NCBI RefSeq assembly: GCF_042477335.2
Contig: NC_091264.1
Location: 37,372,886 to 37,436,885 of the forward strand
DNA length: 64,000 nt
Source: Ovis canadensis
Lineage: Eukaryota > Chordata > Mammalia > Artiodactyla > Bovidae
Direction of reading: 5' to 3'
Shown: piece by piece, positions 1-11,300 of the stretch
How positions within the stretch are numbered: position 1 is the first letter of the stretch
Layout: every line of letters begins with the position of its first letter
The notes under the pieces: model-generated
Seen by the model: the letters and a program-made list of their open reading frames with translations, nothing else
What the model was told of the DNA's origin: nothing
Databases searched by the model: none
Program-made: the position numbers and the translations under genes

Positions 1-1040
1 ATGAGCTAAAACTCATTTTCCCTTTCCTCAATTTTCCCAATCATGGCCAAGATTCCTTTCCACCCCTAGTAGTGTTTTTCTTAATATGGAGATGTTTCTT
101 GGAAATGATCCCTGTCTGCTCAATTTCAGGATTTCATAGAAGTAGATTTTCTCAACCCCTTCATATATTGCTAATCACTTCATTTGCCCACTGTTAAAGT
201 GAAAAATCCCTCCTAGTTATAGCTGATAAAAACAAATCGGTATGCTCTTCTTCCAAGAGCGTTCATTGTATGGGACTCCACTTTTCTGAACATCCAAAGA
301 AAGGCTGCATTTCTTCCATCTGATTTCTCCCATTCAGATACAGATTTCACAGCAGACTTTAAGCTATTGGTGTTTTTTCCCCCTCCACCCATTTTTATGA
401 TAAAGTATGTAGAGATATCTTGTCACCTAGTTTGTTATAATTTTTTCACGCATTTTGGTTTTACTATTATTTGTTCTATTAAAAAAAAAAAAACTGTGTT
501 GCTGGTACCATCTTCCAGAATCCCTCTCCTCAAAGTTTTAAAGTAAATCTTGAGTTATTTGGCCTTATTTCTTATTGCATTCAATGTTGTCAGCTTGTTC
601 TTTATCCTTGAATTTCTTTATATGTGTCTCTCTCTGTTCTCAAATCCTTGAATTGGATACTGTTATCTGGTTCTTGAGCCTATAGAAGTATAGATTCTGG
701 CTAATCTTCTTGCCACTAATAGATACATTCTACTTAAATTCAACATTTTCCTCTGAGGTACACAACACTTAAACCCCTGGTAGCTATATGAAGTCCATTT
801 TGGTACAAATTTTTTAAGGTAGACATTCCCTAGGTTCACCAGATTTTCAATAAAAAAAAAAAAAGACAATAATCTTGGGTGTGTAGTTAACTTAGTTCTA
901 AAGAATATGATGATTAAAAATATGTTTGGGGACATTATAGAATATTGATAAAGGGTAGATTTATCCTTTGATTTTAGCTGAAAAACAAATTCTAGTCGTC
1001 ATGTTTCTCCCCCAACTTTTAACATTTTGTGTTTAGTACT
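1..1040. other. Left flank, no gene seen
   Basis: AT-rich sequence downstream of DEFB114 on the minus strand. It has short poly(A) runs near 481-493 and 850-864. No six-cysteine exon, splice-bounded exon or clear repeat was recognised on either strand. In human, DEFB133 lies beyond DEFB114 on this side; it was not found here and probably lies outside the window. Confidence 0.5.
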
Positions 1041-1128
1041 TGTGCTGTGCTGTGCTTAGTCGCTCAGTCATGCCTAATTCTTTGCAATCCCATGGACTGT
1101 AGCTTTCCAGGCCCCACTGTCCATGGGG
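1041..1128 (-). repeat. Bov-tA-type SINE fragment
   Basis: The stretch matches the 3' part of a ruminant tRNA-Glu-derived SINE read on the minus strand (cgctcagtcatg, then catggactgtag). It is truncated and has no tRNA-related head. Confidence 0.8.
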
Positions 1129-1420
1129 GCTAGGTGTTCTCACCCTCCACACAGCCAAAAATCTATATATGATTATAACCTGTCCTTTGTGTCCACTGTT
1201 CTTCTGTACCTTGGTTCCTTGTTATTGGTGGTTCTGCCTCCCTAAATCCAACCAAGCAGGATGGTATAGCCCTGTAGCATTTGCTATTGAAAAAAGTTGA
1301 CATGTAAGTGGACCTTGCAGTTCAAATTTGAGTTGTTCAAGGGTCAAGTGTATAAAGCATTAGATAATATAAAATAAAATGCCTTTTTGAAAGAGAAAAA
1401 TCTTGGTAGAAGAGCGAAAA
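1129..1420. repeat. Old interspersed-repeat remnant, family uncertain
   Basis: The phrase around 1300-1350 (gtggaccttgcagttcaaat, then gttgttcaagggtcaa) is common to an old mammalian repeat, but I cannot name the family with confidence. No gene is visible. Confidence 0.35.
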
Positions 1421-1699
1421 GGCCAATAAATATCTCCATGCTCTACTGTAGCTCATGCATCATCTTTTACTTTGGTTTCCTGTCTGTTAATATCAATAAT
1501 GTGATGAGGATATTTAGACAATTGACAAACTTATAAGTATTAATTTTCACGAACCAAGTTTCTATTGAGATCATGGTTACATTGGAAAATGCTCAGTGGT
1601 ATAAATTTAGGTAAACCATCAGACACAAAAAAAGTGGTCTGACACTGATGCAAATATAGTACCCACGATAAGAAATTAGCAAAAGATATGCCTCTATCA

Positions 1700-2042
1700 G
1701 GGCTTTCCTCTTGGCTCAGATGGTAAAGAATCCACCTGCAATGCAGGAGACCTGGGTTCAATCCCTGAATTGGGAAGATCCCCTGGAAAAGTGATAGGTT
1801 ACCCATTCGAGTATTCTTGGGCTTCCCTGGTGGCTCAGATGGTAAAGAATCTGCCTGCAATATGGGAGACCTGGGTTCGATCCCTGGGTTGGGAAGATTC
1901 CCTGAAGGAGGGCACAGCAACCCACTCAAGTATTGTTGCCTAGAGAATGCCCATGGACGGGCGGCCTGGCAAGCTAAAGTCCATAGAGTTGCAAAGAGTC
2001 GGACATGACTGAGTGATTAAGCACAGCACAGCACAGCACAGC
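1700..2042 (+). repeat. Compound Bov-tA SINE with two tRNA-like heads
   Basis: Two tRNA-derived heads follow each other (about 1702-1817 and 1818-2040), and the second continues into a full Bov-tA body with an (AGCAC)n tail. One 12-bp target-site duplication, ATGCCTCTATCA, flanks the whole unit at 1688-1699 and 2043-2054. The two heads therefore seem to have inserted together. Confidence 0.85.
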
Positions 2043-2146
2043 ATGCCTCTATCAAACCTTCTAGAGAAAATAAGATAGATCCCACCTCATTCCACTGAAC
2101 ACATAATTAACATCTACGAAGGAAGACAAAAATACTGGTTTATGTA

Positions 2147-2152
2147 TTTATT
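2147..2152 (-). other. Candidate poly(A) signal of DEFB114
   Basis: AATAAA on the minus strand, 131 nt past the DEFB114 stop codon. It is the first canonical hexamer I see downstream. Confidence 0.5.
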
Positions 2153-2210
2153 ACAGAGCTTCTAATTGCATTCCGACATCTCTCTGCACTGGGGGCACAT
2201 GTGATTCCTT

Positions 2211-2256
2211 TCAGTTCAGTTCAGTTCAGTCACTCAGTCGTGTCCGACTCTTTCGG
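2211..2256 (-). repeat. BovB/Bov-A 3'-end fragment in the DEFB114 3' UTR
   Basis: A pentamer array (TTCAG)n is followed by cactcagtcgtgtccgactc, the terminal sequence of BovB/Bov-A elements on the minus strand. It starts about 27 nt past the DEFB114 stop and would be transcribed as part of the 3' UTR. Confidence 0.75.
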
Positions 2257-2282
2257 TCAGAGGTAAATCTTCCTTTTCAAGA

Positions 2283-2419
2283 TCAATCATCCTCGAATGC
2301 CCTCTCAATGCAGCAAATCTTACTTGGTGACAAACACAGTTCAATTTGCTTTTCATATCTAGCACAGCGTTTCTTACATTGACCATACAGTTTTGAGCAT
2401 CGTTCAGGATCCACCAAGG
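2283..2419 (-). CDS. DEFB114: DEFB114 terminal exon (defensin domain)
   Basis: First base 2419 follows the acceptor tactctag; the TGA stop is at 2283-2285. It encodes all six cysteines, with the core reading CSKLYGQCKKRC, then nine residues to the fourth cysteine and SKICC at the end of the motif. Confidence 0.88.
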
Positions 2420-4918
2420 CTAGAGTAAAAGAAGAGTAATTGAAATTACTGATTTTTTAATTTAAGGATGTACTATTTGTGATTATAAAAAGTCCTATGT
2501 GTACACTGTAACAAATTTACAAAATGCCAAAAAATAAGAAGACACTGAAATATTATATATCCCCATTATACATGTAAAATTGAAATATTCTGAGTTAATA
2601 CATGATTAGATTGTATGACATATATTGCTCCTCAACAAGATCCAAAAGTTTTAGAGCTACATAATATTCCCTTGAAATTATATATAAGATAATTTATCAA
2701 TTTTTCAGCTACATAATATTTAGAACTTTATGAGGTTACTTTTAAAATTTATTTTTAATTGGAAGATAGTTGTTTTACAATATTGTGCTGACTTCTGCCA
2801 TACAATCATGTCAGGTTATTATAAATAAATTCATATTACATATCTTAATCTTTGCATAATATATGTCTATGATAATGGTGAAAGAGTTTGATTCTAGTGT
2901 TTTTAGTTTATATATTGCCACCAACAATGTATGTAAATTTTACATCCCCCCAAAATGGCATCCACTGAAATTTTAACTTATATGCCTTTGGTTATTTGTT
3001 TTGTACAATTTTTCTTTCTTTTTCTTTATTTTACTGCTTATATACTTTGCTTATTATATTATTGGTATAATTTTTATTGTTAGTGAAAGAAGAGCTGGCT
3101 ACACTCGAGTACATCCATGTACTCCTTATCCTCTACTGCTTCCTCAGTCTTTTTTCTTTCTACTTCTATTCCTCTTCTTTCATTTCTTGAAATATTGCCA
3201 TGCAGTCTTCAATGTGATAAGTACTTTGCTTACATTGTTTCTTTTAATCTTTTCAAAACCTTATGAAGTTAAAATACTGCCCGTTTTCTAGTTAAGAGAA
3301 CTAAAGATTTTACCACAGCTACAAAGGAGATCCAGGTCCTTAATGAAAAACCTGGCCCATTTAATGGCAAGCTCACTGTATAAACTATTACAGTATGCTA
3401 CGTTCACTATCCCTATAGATTATTTTATGCTTGCACTTCCCCTTAAATACTGGCCATTCCTTCATGTTTTAATCAACATTAGTATTGATTTCATCATTTC
3501 ACAACTAGTCTCTCCAGCATGGTATCACTCTGGAGCAAACACTCATCTGACATCTTCGCAAAGTATTCACTTAGACACTTTTTATTGCTTGCTTTTTACT
3601 TTAAGGTTTTATCAATAGTCAAACCACACCATTGTGCAAGTGATATGTACTACTTGAACTCTTTCAAAGCCACTCACTTTGATATCTTGAATTGCCTTTC
3701 CTGTTTTTTTTTCCTGTTTTTTTTAAATTTGTTTTTATTTATTGATTGATCTATCAAAGGCCAAACATAGAGCATTCTGTCCATTTCAGCTGGCATGTCA
3801 TAACAAGAACAAACTTTTATATCAGTTATTTTACATAGAGCATTCTGTCCATTTCAGCTGGCATGTCATAACAAGAACAAACTTTTAGATCAGATATTTT
3901 ACCTTTTCTACAATTGCTATTGATTCTGCTGTATTTCCTTTGCTTTTTTGTTAAGGACATTGAAAAACCACTTAAATTCTCTAAGTGGCAATGTGCACAA
4001 GCTATTGAGTAGGGAGTTAGTAGTAAAATTCAGATTTTCTAAGTTTGAATTCAGTTCTATTTCTAAATGCATGCTGCACCTTTTGAAATTCCAGCTGTCT
4101 AGTGCCAAATTAACACACTTTGGGGCACATATTTGTATCTCCCTTGTTAGAGTCCGAATTACCTCAGTGGCAACACATATTAAAAAGAGCATGTAATCAT
4201 CACTGGAGCTACATATTTTTATGATTCACTTTTAACTGATTCATAAAACCACTGTTGTATTCCTTTACTAATGCATTAACTAATTCAACTAAGATTTTTG
4301 AGGTCCTATTTCTTTACCTGCCTTTTTATTCTCACTGCACCTCATTGCCCAGTATATTTTGAGACTATATCCTGGATCATTTTATGGAGTTTGTTATTGG
4401 TATCCCAAGAGATATGTATCTATTCTTAGTCTATTCATATTCCCTGGGGATCAATTTATTATGAAGTCTTCACTGATAGAAGATTAAATAAAGTTAATAA
4501 ATTATATTCTTAATAACTTGAATATCAAAACAAATCAACACTCCAAGAAGAAAAAGAATCTCACCTTAATTGGCTTATTTCACTTGCATTTTGATTTTCA
4601 AATTGAAATAAAGTATACTTATTTTATTTGCATTTTGATTTTCAAATTGAAATAAAGTATATTGGTATAGCACCATTCTAAAATAGGAAACTGAATTTCA
4701 ATATCACCAAGAGACTTTTTTTTTCAAGAGATTTTTTTAATGGAAAAGATTGGATTAGGAACCTACACCTTCTAATTTATAATTGAATATTTCTATTTTT
4801 AGCCTGGAGCAATAACAACAAACATATGATACATACAATCACTCTAGAAGCATCTATTACCTGGTAGAACGAAGGTCGCATAACACAGAAAATGAAAAAG
4901 ATAATAAAAGATCTTCAT
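2283..4918 (-). CDS. DEFB114: Beta-defensin 114, two exons
   Basis: Small secreted cationic antimicrobial peptide. The coding parts are 4861-4918 (exon 1, 58 nt) and 2283-2419 (exon 2, 137 nt), joined in phase 1 to give 64 residues. Exon 1 encodes a hydrophobic leader starting MKIFYYLFHFLC and ending in a GT donor (CCAG/gtaatag). Exon 2 follows a ctctag acceptor. The mature part has the full six-cysteine pattern C-X6-C-X3-C-X9-C-X6-CC and ends in an acidic tail, ERAFEDD. Leader and core closely resemble human DEFB114 as I remember it, which is slightly longer at its C-terminus. It is the leftmost gene of a minus-strand defensin cluster. Family members are expressed mainly in the epididymis and testis, and DEFB114 is reported to bind lipopolysaccharide; neither can be seen here. 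No disabling change is visible. Another defensin paralogue is possible but unlikely given gene order. Confidence 0.88.
2745..2880 (-). repeat. L1 3'-end fragment
   Basis: The segment around ttggaagatagttgttttac, followed by cttctgccatac, resembles the 3' UTR of the ruminant L1 at 8003 and lies in the same orientation. Confidence 0.6.
3765..3900. repeat. 68-bp tandem duplication
   Basis: A unit starting acatagagcattctgtcc at 3765 recurs at 3833 with only a few changes (tttatatcagt versus tttagatcaga). Two copies are present, head to tail. Confidence 0.9.
4584..4665. repeat. 44-bp tandem duplication
   Basis: A unit starting ttgcattttgattttcaaat at 4584 recurs at 4628. There are two copies, the second running to about 4662. 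Confidence 0.85.
4861..4918 (-). CDS. DEFB114: DEFB114 leader exon (signal peptide)
   Basis: The ATG is at 4916-4918; the exon holds 19 codons plus one base, ending CTACCAG before gtaatag. The leader is a run of F, L, Y and A behind a single Lys, typical of defensin signal peptides. Confidence 0.87.
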
Positions 4919-4989
4919 TCTGTAGAAAGAAGCTACTGAAAGATTTGTTAACAATTAAAACACTTTCTAGAAAGCCAAGAGACATTTAC

Positions 4990-4997
4990 TATTTATA
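4990..4997 (-). promoter_or_regulatory. TATA box of DEFB114
   Basis: TATAAATA on the minus strand, 72-79 nt upstream of the DEFB114 start codon. The same octamer sits at a similar distance from DEFB110. Confidence 0.6.
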
Positions 4998-4999
4998 GT

Positions 5000-5820
5000 G
5001 TTCTAGTGGAAGAAAGGCTCTCTTTTTCCGGAAATTGTTTTAATTTTGTGTTCTTATCTCTGCTCCACTGACTAGAGTTGTGGGCAGAACTGAAAACATT
5101 TGATATTAATCAATCTTTAGGGAAGAATCTGTATGTAGAAGATAGTTGTAACATGACATTCTTATAACTGATGGTGATCAATTAAACACCAACACAAATG
5201 ATCATGCATGGAGTGGGCTTGAGATGTAAAACTTTAGATGTAAAACATATGAGCATTACTGTCAGTTAAACTTCTGATTATTTTTCAAAATATATTCCAA
5301 TTACTAACCTGGTATGCAAATTCATCAATATGTTCATATATCCAAAATCCTACCTTATATCCAGCCATCTCATTAGCTTCCCCAAATTACTCATTTACCA
5401 AAGTCCGGATATTACATCTCACTTTTTCACTGATTTTTATTACCTTTTTTTTTCAGGTGTGACTTGAATATTTATGAAGCTCTGTTTCTTTCTAGAAAGG
5501 TTCGATTAGTTTCCAATTATTTTAAAGTTGTTGGCACAGTAAAATAATAAATATTGAAAAACAACTTGCAATGAATATAATTTCCTACCTTAATTTCCTA
5601 ATTTTTGTGTGTTCTTGTTACTATAAACATAAGAATTTCTCCTTGTTTTGCAACCACAGAGTGTATCTTTTGTCTCCAGTAAAAAAAAAGAAACAGAGAG
5701 AGAATTTAGATGACTTATGCCTTCTCCTCAAATATTTGAAAGTTATATCATATTTTTTTGTAAATAATCTATATGAATCTTTAAGCATTTAAATACTTTA
5801 TCTTTTCCCCACCAACTTTA
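5000..5820. other. Upstream flank of DEFB114, no gene seen
   Basis: AT-rich DNA. The one open frame near 5571-5792 is short and unlike known families. No repeat was recognised with confidence. Confidence 0.5.
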
Positions 5821-6230
5821 GTCACAATATTAATTTTTCTGTATTTAAAGTAGCTGTGTTGTCATATGGTTTTTTGCATATGTATCTGAGAATAGGATTG
5901 CAGAATCAAATGATTACTCCATGTTTAACCTTTTTAGGAAATGTTCAACTGTTTTTCAAAGTGTTTGCACAAATTTACTCATCAGTACTGTGTGGAAGTT
6001 CTAATCTCTTCATAGCCTCTCCAATATTTGTTAATGTTTGTTGTTTTGGTTATATCCCATTTAGTGGGTGGGAAGTAATAACTCATCATGGTATTGATTT
6101 GCATGCCCAAGATGGCTATTGAGATTAAACATATTTCCATGTTGAGCATTTTCCTTGTTGAACATTTTTATGTTGTCTTTGCAGAAATGTCTATCCAACT
6201 CCTAGTCTATTTTATAATCGTGCTCTGTGT
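5820..6230 (-). repeat. Old L1 fragment, antisense
   Basis: The text resembles the reverse complement of an L1 ORF2 tail or 3' region (catatggttttttgcatatg, then a decayed version of the 'cattcccaccaacagtg' block). It is more diverged than the L1 at 8003-17030. Confidence 0.6.
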
Positions 6231-6237
6231 TTTTTTT

Positions 6238-8002
6238 TGTCTGTCAGGGGCAGCAGGGGAGAGGAGCTACTCCACGTTCCAGGTCAGGAGGGGAGGCCTC
6301 GTCCAAGGTAAGGAGCAACGGCTGCACTTTGCTGGAGCAGCCATGAAGAGATACCCCACGTCCAAGGTAAGAGAAGCCCAAGTAAGATGGTAGGTGTTGC
6401 GAGAGGGCATCGGAGGGCAGACACACTGAAACCATAATCACAGAAAACTAGCCAATCTGATCAGATGGACCACAGCCTTGTCTAACTCAGTGAAACTAAG
6501 CCATGCCATGTGGGGCCACCCAAGATGGACAGGTCATGGTGGAGAGGTCTGACAGAATGTGGTCCACTGGAGAAGGGAATGGCTGGCTCTAGGTGAGTGA
6601 TCACACCATCAACATTAGAACAACAGAATGGGAAAGACTAGAGATCTCTTCAAGTAAATTAGATATACCAAGGGAACATTTCATGCAAAGATGGGCACAA
6701 TAAAGGACAGAAATGGTATGGACCTAACAGGAGCAGAAGATATTAAGAAGAGGTGGCAAGAATACACAGAACAACTACACAAGCGAGTTCTTCATGACCT
6801 AGATAACCACAATGGTGTGATCACTCACATAGAGCCAGACATCCTGGAATGTGAAGTCAAATGGGCTTTAGGAAACATCACTAAGCTAGTGGAAGTGATG
6901 GAATTCCTGTTCAACTATTTCAAATCCTAAAAGATGATGCTTGAACGTGCTGCACTCAATATGCCAGCAAATCTGGAAAACTCAGCAGTGGTCACAGGAC
7001 TAGAAAATGTCAGTTTTCATTCCAATCCTAAAGAAGGGCAATGCCAAAGGATTTTCAAACTACTGCAGGATTATACTCATCTCACATGCTGCCAAAGTAA
7101 TTCTCAAAGTTCTCCAAGCCAGGCTTCAACAGTACGTGAACCGTGAACTTCCAGATGTTCAAGCTGAATTTAGAAAAGGCAGAGGAAGCAGAGATCAAAT
7201 TGCCAACATCTGTTGGATCATAGAAAAGGCAATAGAGTTCCAGAAAAACATCTACTGCTTTATTAACGATGCCAAAGCCTTTGACTGTGTGGATCACAAC
7301 AAATTGTGGAAAATTCTTCAGGTGATGGGAATACCAGACCACCTGACCTATCTCCTGAGAAATCTGTATGCAGGTCAACAAGCAACAGTTAGAACTGGAC
7401 ATGGAACAACAGGCTGGCCCCAAATTGGGAAAGGAGTGTGTCAAGGCTGTATATTGTCACACTGCTTATTTAACTTATATGCAGAGTACATCATGAGAAA
7501 TGCCAGGCTGGATGAAGCACAAGCTGGAATCAAGATTTCTGGGAGAAATATCAATAACCTCAGATATGCAAATGATATCACCCTTATGGCAGAAATTAAA
7601 GAGGAACTAAAGAGCCTCTTGAAAGTGAGAGAGGAGAGTCAAAAAGCTGGTTTAAAACTCAACTTCAACAACTAAGATCATGGCATCCAGTCCCATCACT
7701 TCATGGCAAACAGAGAAAAAATGAAAACAGTTACCAATTTTATTTTATTTTTTTGGCTCAAAAATCACTGCAGATGGTGACTGCAGAAATGAAATTAAAA
7801 GACGCTTGCTCCTTGGAAGAAAAGTTATGACCAACCTAGACAGCATATTAAAAAGCAGAGGCATTACTTTGCCAACAAAGGTCTGTCTTGTCAAAGCTAT
7901 GCTTTTTACAGTAGTCATGCATGGATGTGAGAGTTGGACCATAAAGAAAACTGAGAGCCAAAGAATTGATGCTTTTGAACCGTGGTGTTGGAGAAGACTT
8001 TT
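6238..8002 (+). mobile_element. BovB (RTE) LINE, 5' part, interrupted by an L1
   Basis: A decayed BovB retrotransposon. Frames at 6691-6930 and 7007-7675 read as pieces of its reverse transcriptase, and 7806-8000 as the region after it. Internal deletions and frameshifts separate them. The element breaks at 8002 in the middle of a BovB phrase (tgttggagaagactttt) and resumes at 17046, where the sequence continues with actcttgagagtccc-type BovB text. An L1 therefore split it. Confidence 0.88.
6691..7675 (+). pseudogene. BovB reverse transcriptase, inactive remnant
   Basis: Retrotransposon reverse transcriptase that once copied BovB RNA. The longest open part (7007-7675, 222 codons) keeps recognisable blocks: DVQAEFRKGRG, AKAFDCVDHNKLW, QGCILSHCLFNLYAEYIM and NNLRYANDITL. 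The catalytic Y-A-D-D box reads Y-A-N-D here, so a metal-binding Asp is lost. An upstream frame (6691-6930) carries the linker LTGAEDIKKRWQEYTEQL and is out of frame with the rest. The copy cannot encode a working enzyme. It is a transposon relic and not a host gene. Confidence 0.88.
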
Positions 8003-8399
8003 AAAATGTTTTTAATTTATTATTTTATTGAAGGATAATTGCTTTACAGAAGTTTGTTGTTTTCTGTCAAACCTCAACATGAATTGCCCATAGGTATACA
8101 TATATCCTCTCCCTTGAATCTCCTTTCCATCTCCCTCCCCATCTCACCCCTCTAGGTTGATACAGAGCCCCTGTTTGAGTTTTCGAGCCATACAGCAAAT
8201 TCCCATTTGCTATCTGCTTTATATATGGTAATATAAGTTTCCATGTTACTCTTTCCATACATCTCACCCTCTCCTCCCCTCTCTCCATGTCTGTAAGTCT
8301 ATTCTCTATGTCTGTTTCTCCACTGCTGCCCTGTAAATAAATTCTTCAGGACCATTTTTCTAGATTCCATAGATGTGCATTAGAATATTATATTTAACT

Positions 8400-11300
8400 T
8401 TCTCTTTCTGACTCACTTCACTCTGTATAATAGGTTTTAGGTTCATCCACCTCATCAGAACTGACTCAAATGTATTCTTTTTTATGGCTGAGTAATATTT
8501 CATTGAGTATATGTACCACAACTTCTTTATCCATTCATCTGTTGATGGGCATCTAGGTTGCTTCCATGTTCTAGCTATTGCAAGTAGTACTGCAGTGAAC
8601 AATGGGATACATGTGTCTTTTTCAACCCTGGTTTCCTCAGGGTATATGCCTGGGAGTGGAATTGATGGGTCGTATGGTGGTTTCATTCTTAGTTTTTTAT
8701 GGACTCTCCATACGGTCTTCCATAGTAGCTATATCAATTTACATTCCCACCAATAATGCAAGAGCATTCCCTTTTCTCCACACCCTCTCCAGCATTTATT
8801 GTCTGTAGAATTTTGGTGATGGTTATTCTGACCAGTGTGAAGTGATATCTCACTGTAGTTTTGATTTGCATTTTTCTAATAATGAACGATGTTGAGCATC
8901 TTTTTATGTGTTTGTTAGCCATCTGTATGTCTTCTTTGGAGAAGTGTCTGTTTAGGTCTTTTCCCACTTTTGATTGGGTTGTCTGTTTTCCTGATATTGA
9001 GTTGTATGAACTGCTTGTATATTTTGGAAATTAATCCTTTGTCAGTTGTTTCACTTGCTATTATTTTCTCCCATTCTAAGGGTTGTCTTTTCACCTTGCT
9101 TATAGTTTCCTTTTGCCATGCAAAAGCTTTTAAGTTTAGTCAGGTCCCACTTGTTTACTTTTGCTTTTATTTCCATTACTCTAGGTGGTGGGTCATAGAG
9201 GATCTTGCTTTGATTTATATCGTTGAGTGTTCTGCCTATGTTTTCCTCTAAGAGTTTTATAGTTTCTGGTCTTACATTTAGGTCTTTAATCCATTTTGAG
9301 TTTATCATTGTGTATGGTGTTAGGACGGAGAAGGCAGTGGCAACTCACTCCAGTACTCTTGCCTGGCAAATCCCGTGGGCAGAGGAGCCTGGTAGGCTGC
9401 AGTCCACAGGGTCATAAAGAGTTGGACACGACTGAGCGACTTCACTTTCACTTTTCACTTTCACTTTTCACTTTCATGCATTGGAGAAGGAAATGGCAAC
9501 CCACTCCAGTGTTATTGCCTGGAGAATCCCAGAGATGGCGGAGCCTGGTGGGCTGCCGTCTATGAGGTCGCACAGAGTTGGACACGACTGAAATGACTTA
9601 GCAGCAGCCTAGCAGCATGGTATTAGGAAGTGTTCTAATTTCATTCTTTTACATGTAGCTGTCCAGTGTTCCCAGCATCATTTATTGAAGAGGTTGTCTT
9701 TAACCCCATTGTATATTCTTGCCTCCTTTGTCAAAAATAAGGTACCCGTAGGTGCATGGGTTTATTTCTGGGCTTTTTATCTTGTTCCATTGGCCTATAT
9801 TTCTGTTTTTGTGCCAGTACCATACTGTCTTGATGACTGTAGCTTTGTAGTACAATCTGAAGCCAGGAAGGTTGATTTTTCCAGCTCCATTCTTCTTTCT
9901 CAAGACTGTTTTAGCTATGTGGGGTCTTTTGTGTTTCCATATGAATTGTGGAATTTTTTGTTCTAGTTCTGTGAAAAATGCCATTGGTAATTTGAAAGGG
10001 ATTGCATTGAATCTGTAGATTGTGTTTGGTAGCATATTCATTTTCACAATATTGGCTCTTCCTACCCAGGAACATGGAATATCTCTCCATCTGTGTATGT
10101 CATCTTTGATTTCTTTCATCAGTGCCTTATAATTTTCTGTGTACAGTTCTTTTTTCTCCTTAGGTAAGTTTATTCCTAGATTTTAATTCTTTTTGTTGCA
10201 ATGATGAGTGGGATTGATTCCCTAATTTCTCTTTCTGATTTTTCATTGTTAGTATATAGGAATGTAAGTGATTTCTGTGTATTGATTTTGTATCCTGCAG
10301 CTTTGCTAAATTCACTGATTAGCTCTAGTAATTTTCTGATACTATCTTTAGGGTTTTCTATGTACAGTATCATGTCATCTGCAGACAGTGAGAGTTTTAT
10401 TTCTTCTTTTCCAATCTGGATTCCTTTTATTTCTTTTTCTTCTCTAGGACTTTCAGAACTATGTAGAATAAAAGTGGTGAAAGTGGACACCCTTGTCTTG
10501 TTCCTGATCTTAGGGGGAATGCTTTCAGTTTTTCACCATTGAGAATAATCTTTGCTGTAGGTTTATCATACATGGCCTTTACTATGTTAAGATAGGCTCC
10601 TTCTATGTCCATTTTTTTTTGAAGAGTTTTAATCGTAAATGCATGTTAAATTTTGTCAAAGACTTTTTCCACATCTATTGAGATTATCATATGGTTTTAT
10701 CTTACAATTTGTTATTATGGGATATCACATTGATTGATTTGCATGTACTGAAGAATCCTTGCATTCCTGGAATAAACCCAACTTGATCATGTGTATGAGC
10801 TTTTTGATGTGTTGCTGAATTCTGTTTGCTAAAATTTTGTTGAGGATTTTTACATCTATGTTTATCAGTGGTATTGGCCTGTAGTTTTCTCTTTTTGTGT
10901 TGTCTTTGTCTGGTATCAAGGTGATGGTGGCCTTGAAGAATGAGTTTGGAAGTGTTTCTTCCTCTGAATTTTTTGAAAAAGTTTTAGAAGAATAGGCATT
11001 AGATCTTCCCTAAATGTTTGATATAATTCTCCTCTGAAGCCATCTGGTCCTGGGCTTTTGTGTTTTGGGAGATTTTTGATCAAAGCTTCCATTTCAGTGC
11101 TTGTAATTGGGTTGTTCATAATTTCTATTTCTTCCTGATTCAGTCTTGGAATATTGAACTTTTCTAAGAATCTGTCCATTTCTTCCAGGTTATCCATTTT
11201 ATCGCCATATCGTTGTTCATGATAGTCTCTTATAATCCTTTGAATTTCTGGATTGTCTGTTGTAACCTCTCCTTTTTCATTTCTAATTTTGTTGATTTGA

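Larger units (their letters stand above)
2420..4860 (-). other. DEFB114 intron
   Basis: About 2.4 kb of AT-rich intron. It holds an L1 3'-end fragment (about 2745-2880) and two short tandem duplications (3765-3900 and 4584-4665). Open frames in 3001-4196 are short, low in complexity and unlike any family I know. Confidence 0.7.

Noticed and set aside
340-370. A TGCTGT motif on the minus strand as part of DEFB133
   Set aside because: The frame has a stop a few codons upstream and no cysteine spacing fits.
1817-2008. tRNA-Glu-like genes at the heads of Bov-tA elements
   Set aside because: They are tRNA-derived SINE heads repeated many times in the window, with SINE bodies attached and no intact cloverleaf checked.
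2211-2300. A DEFB114 C-terminus running into the SINE tail and ending in transposon-encoded residues
   Set aside because: A first quick reading gave an open frame into the SINE. Base-by-base reading shows an in-frame TGA at 2283-2285, before the transposon, so the tail is not coding.
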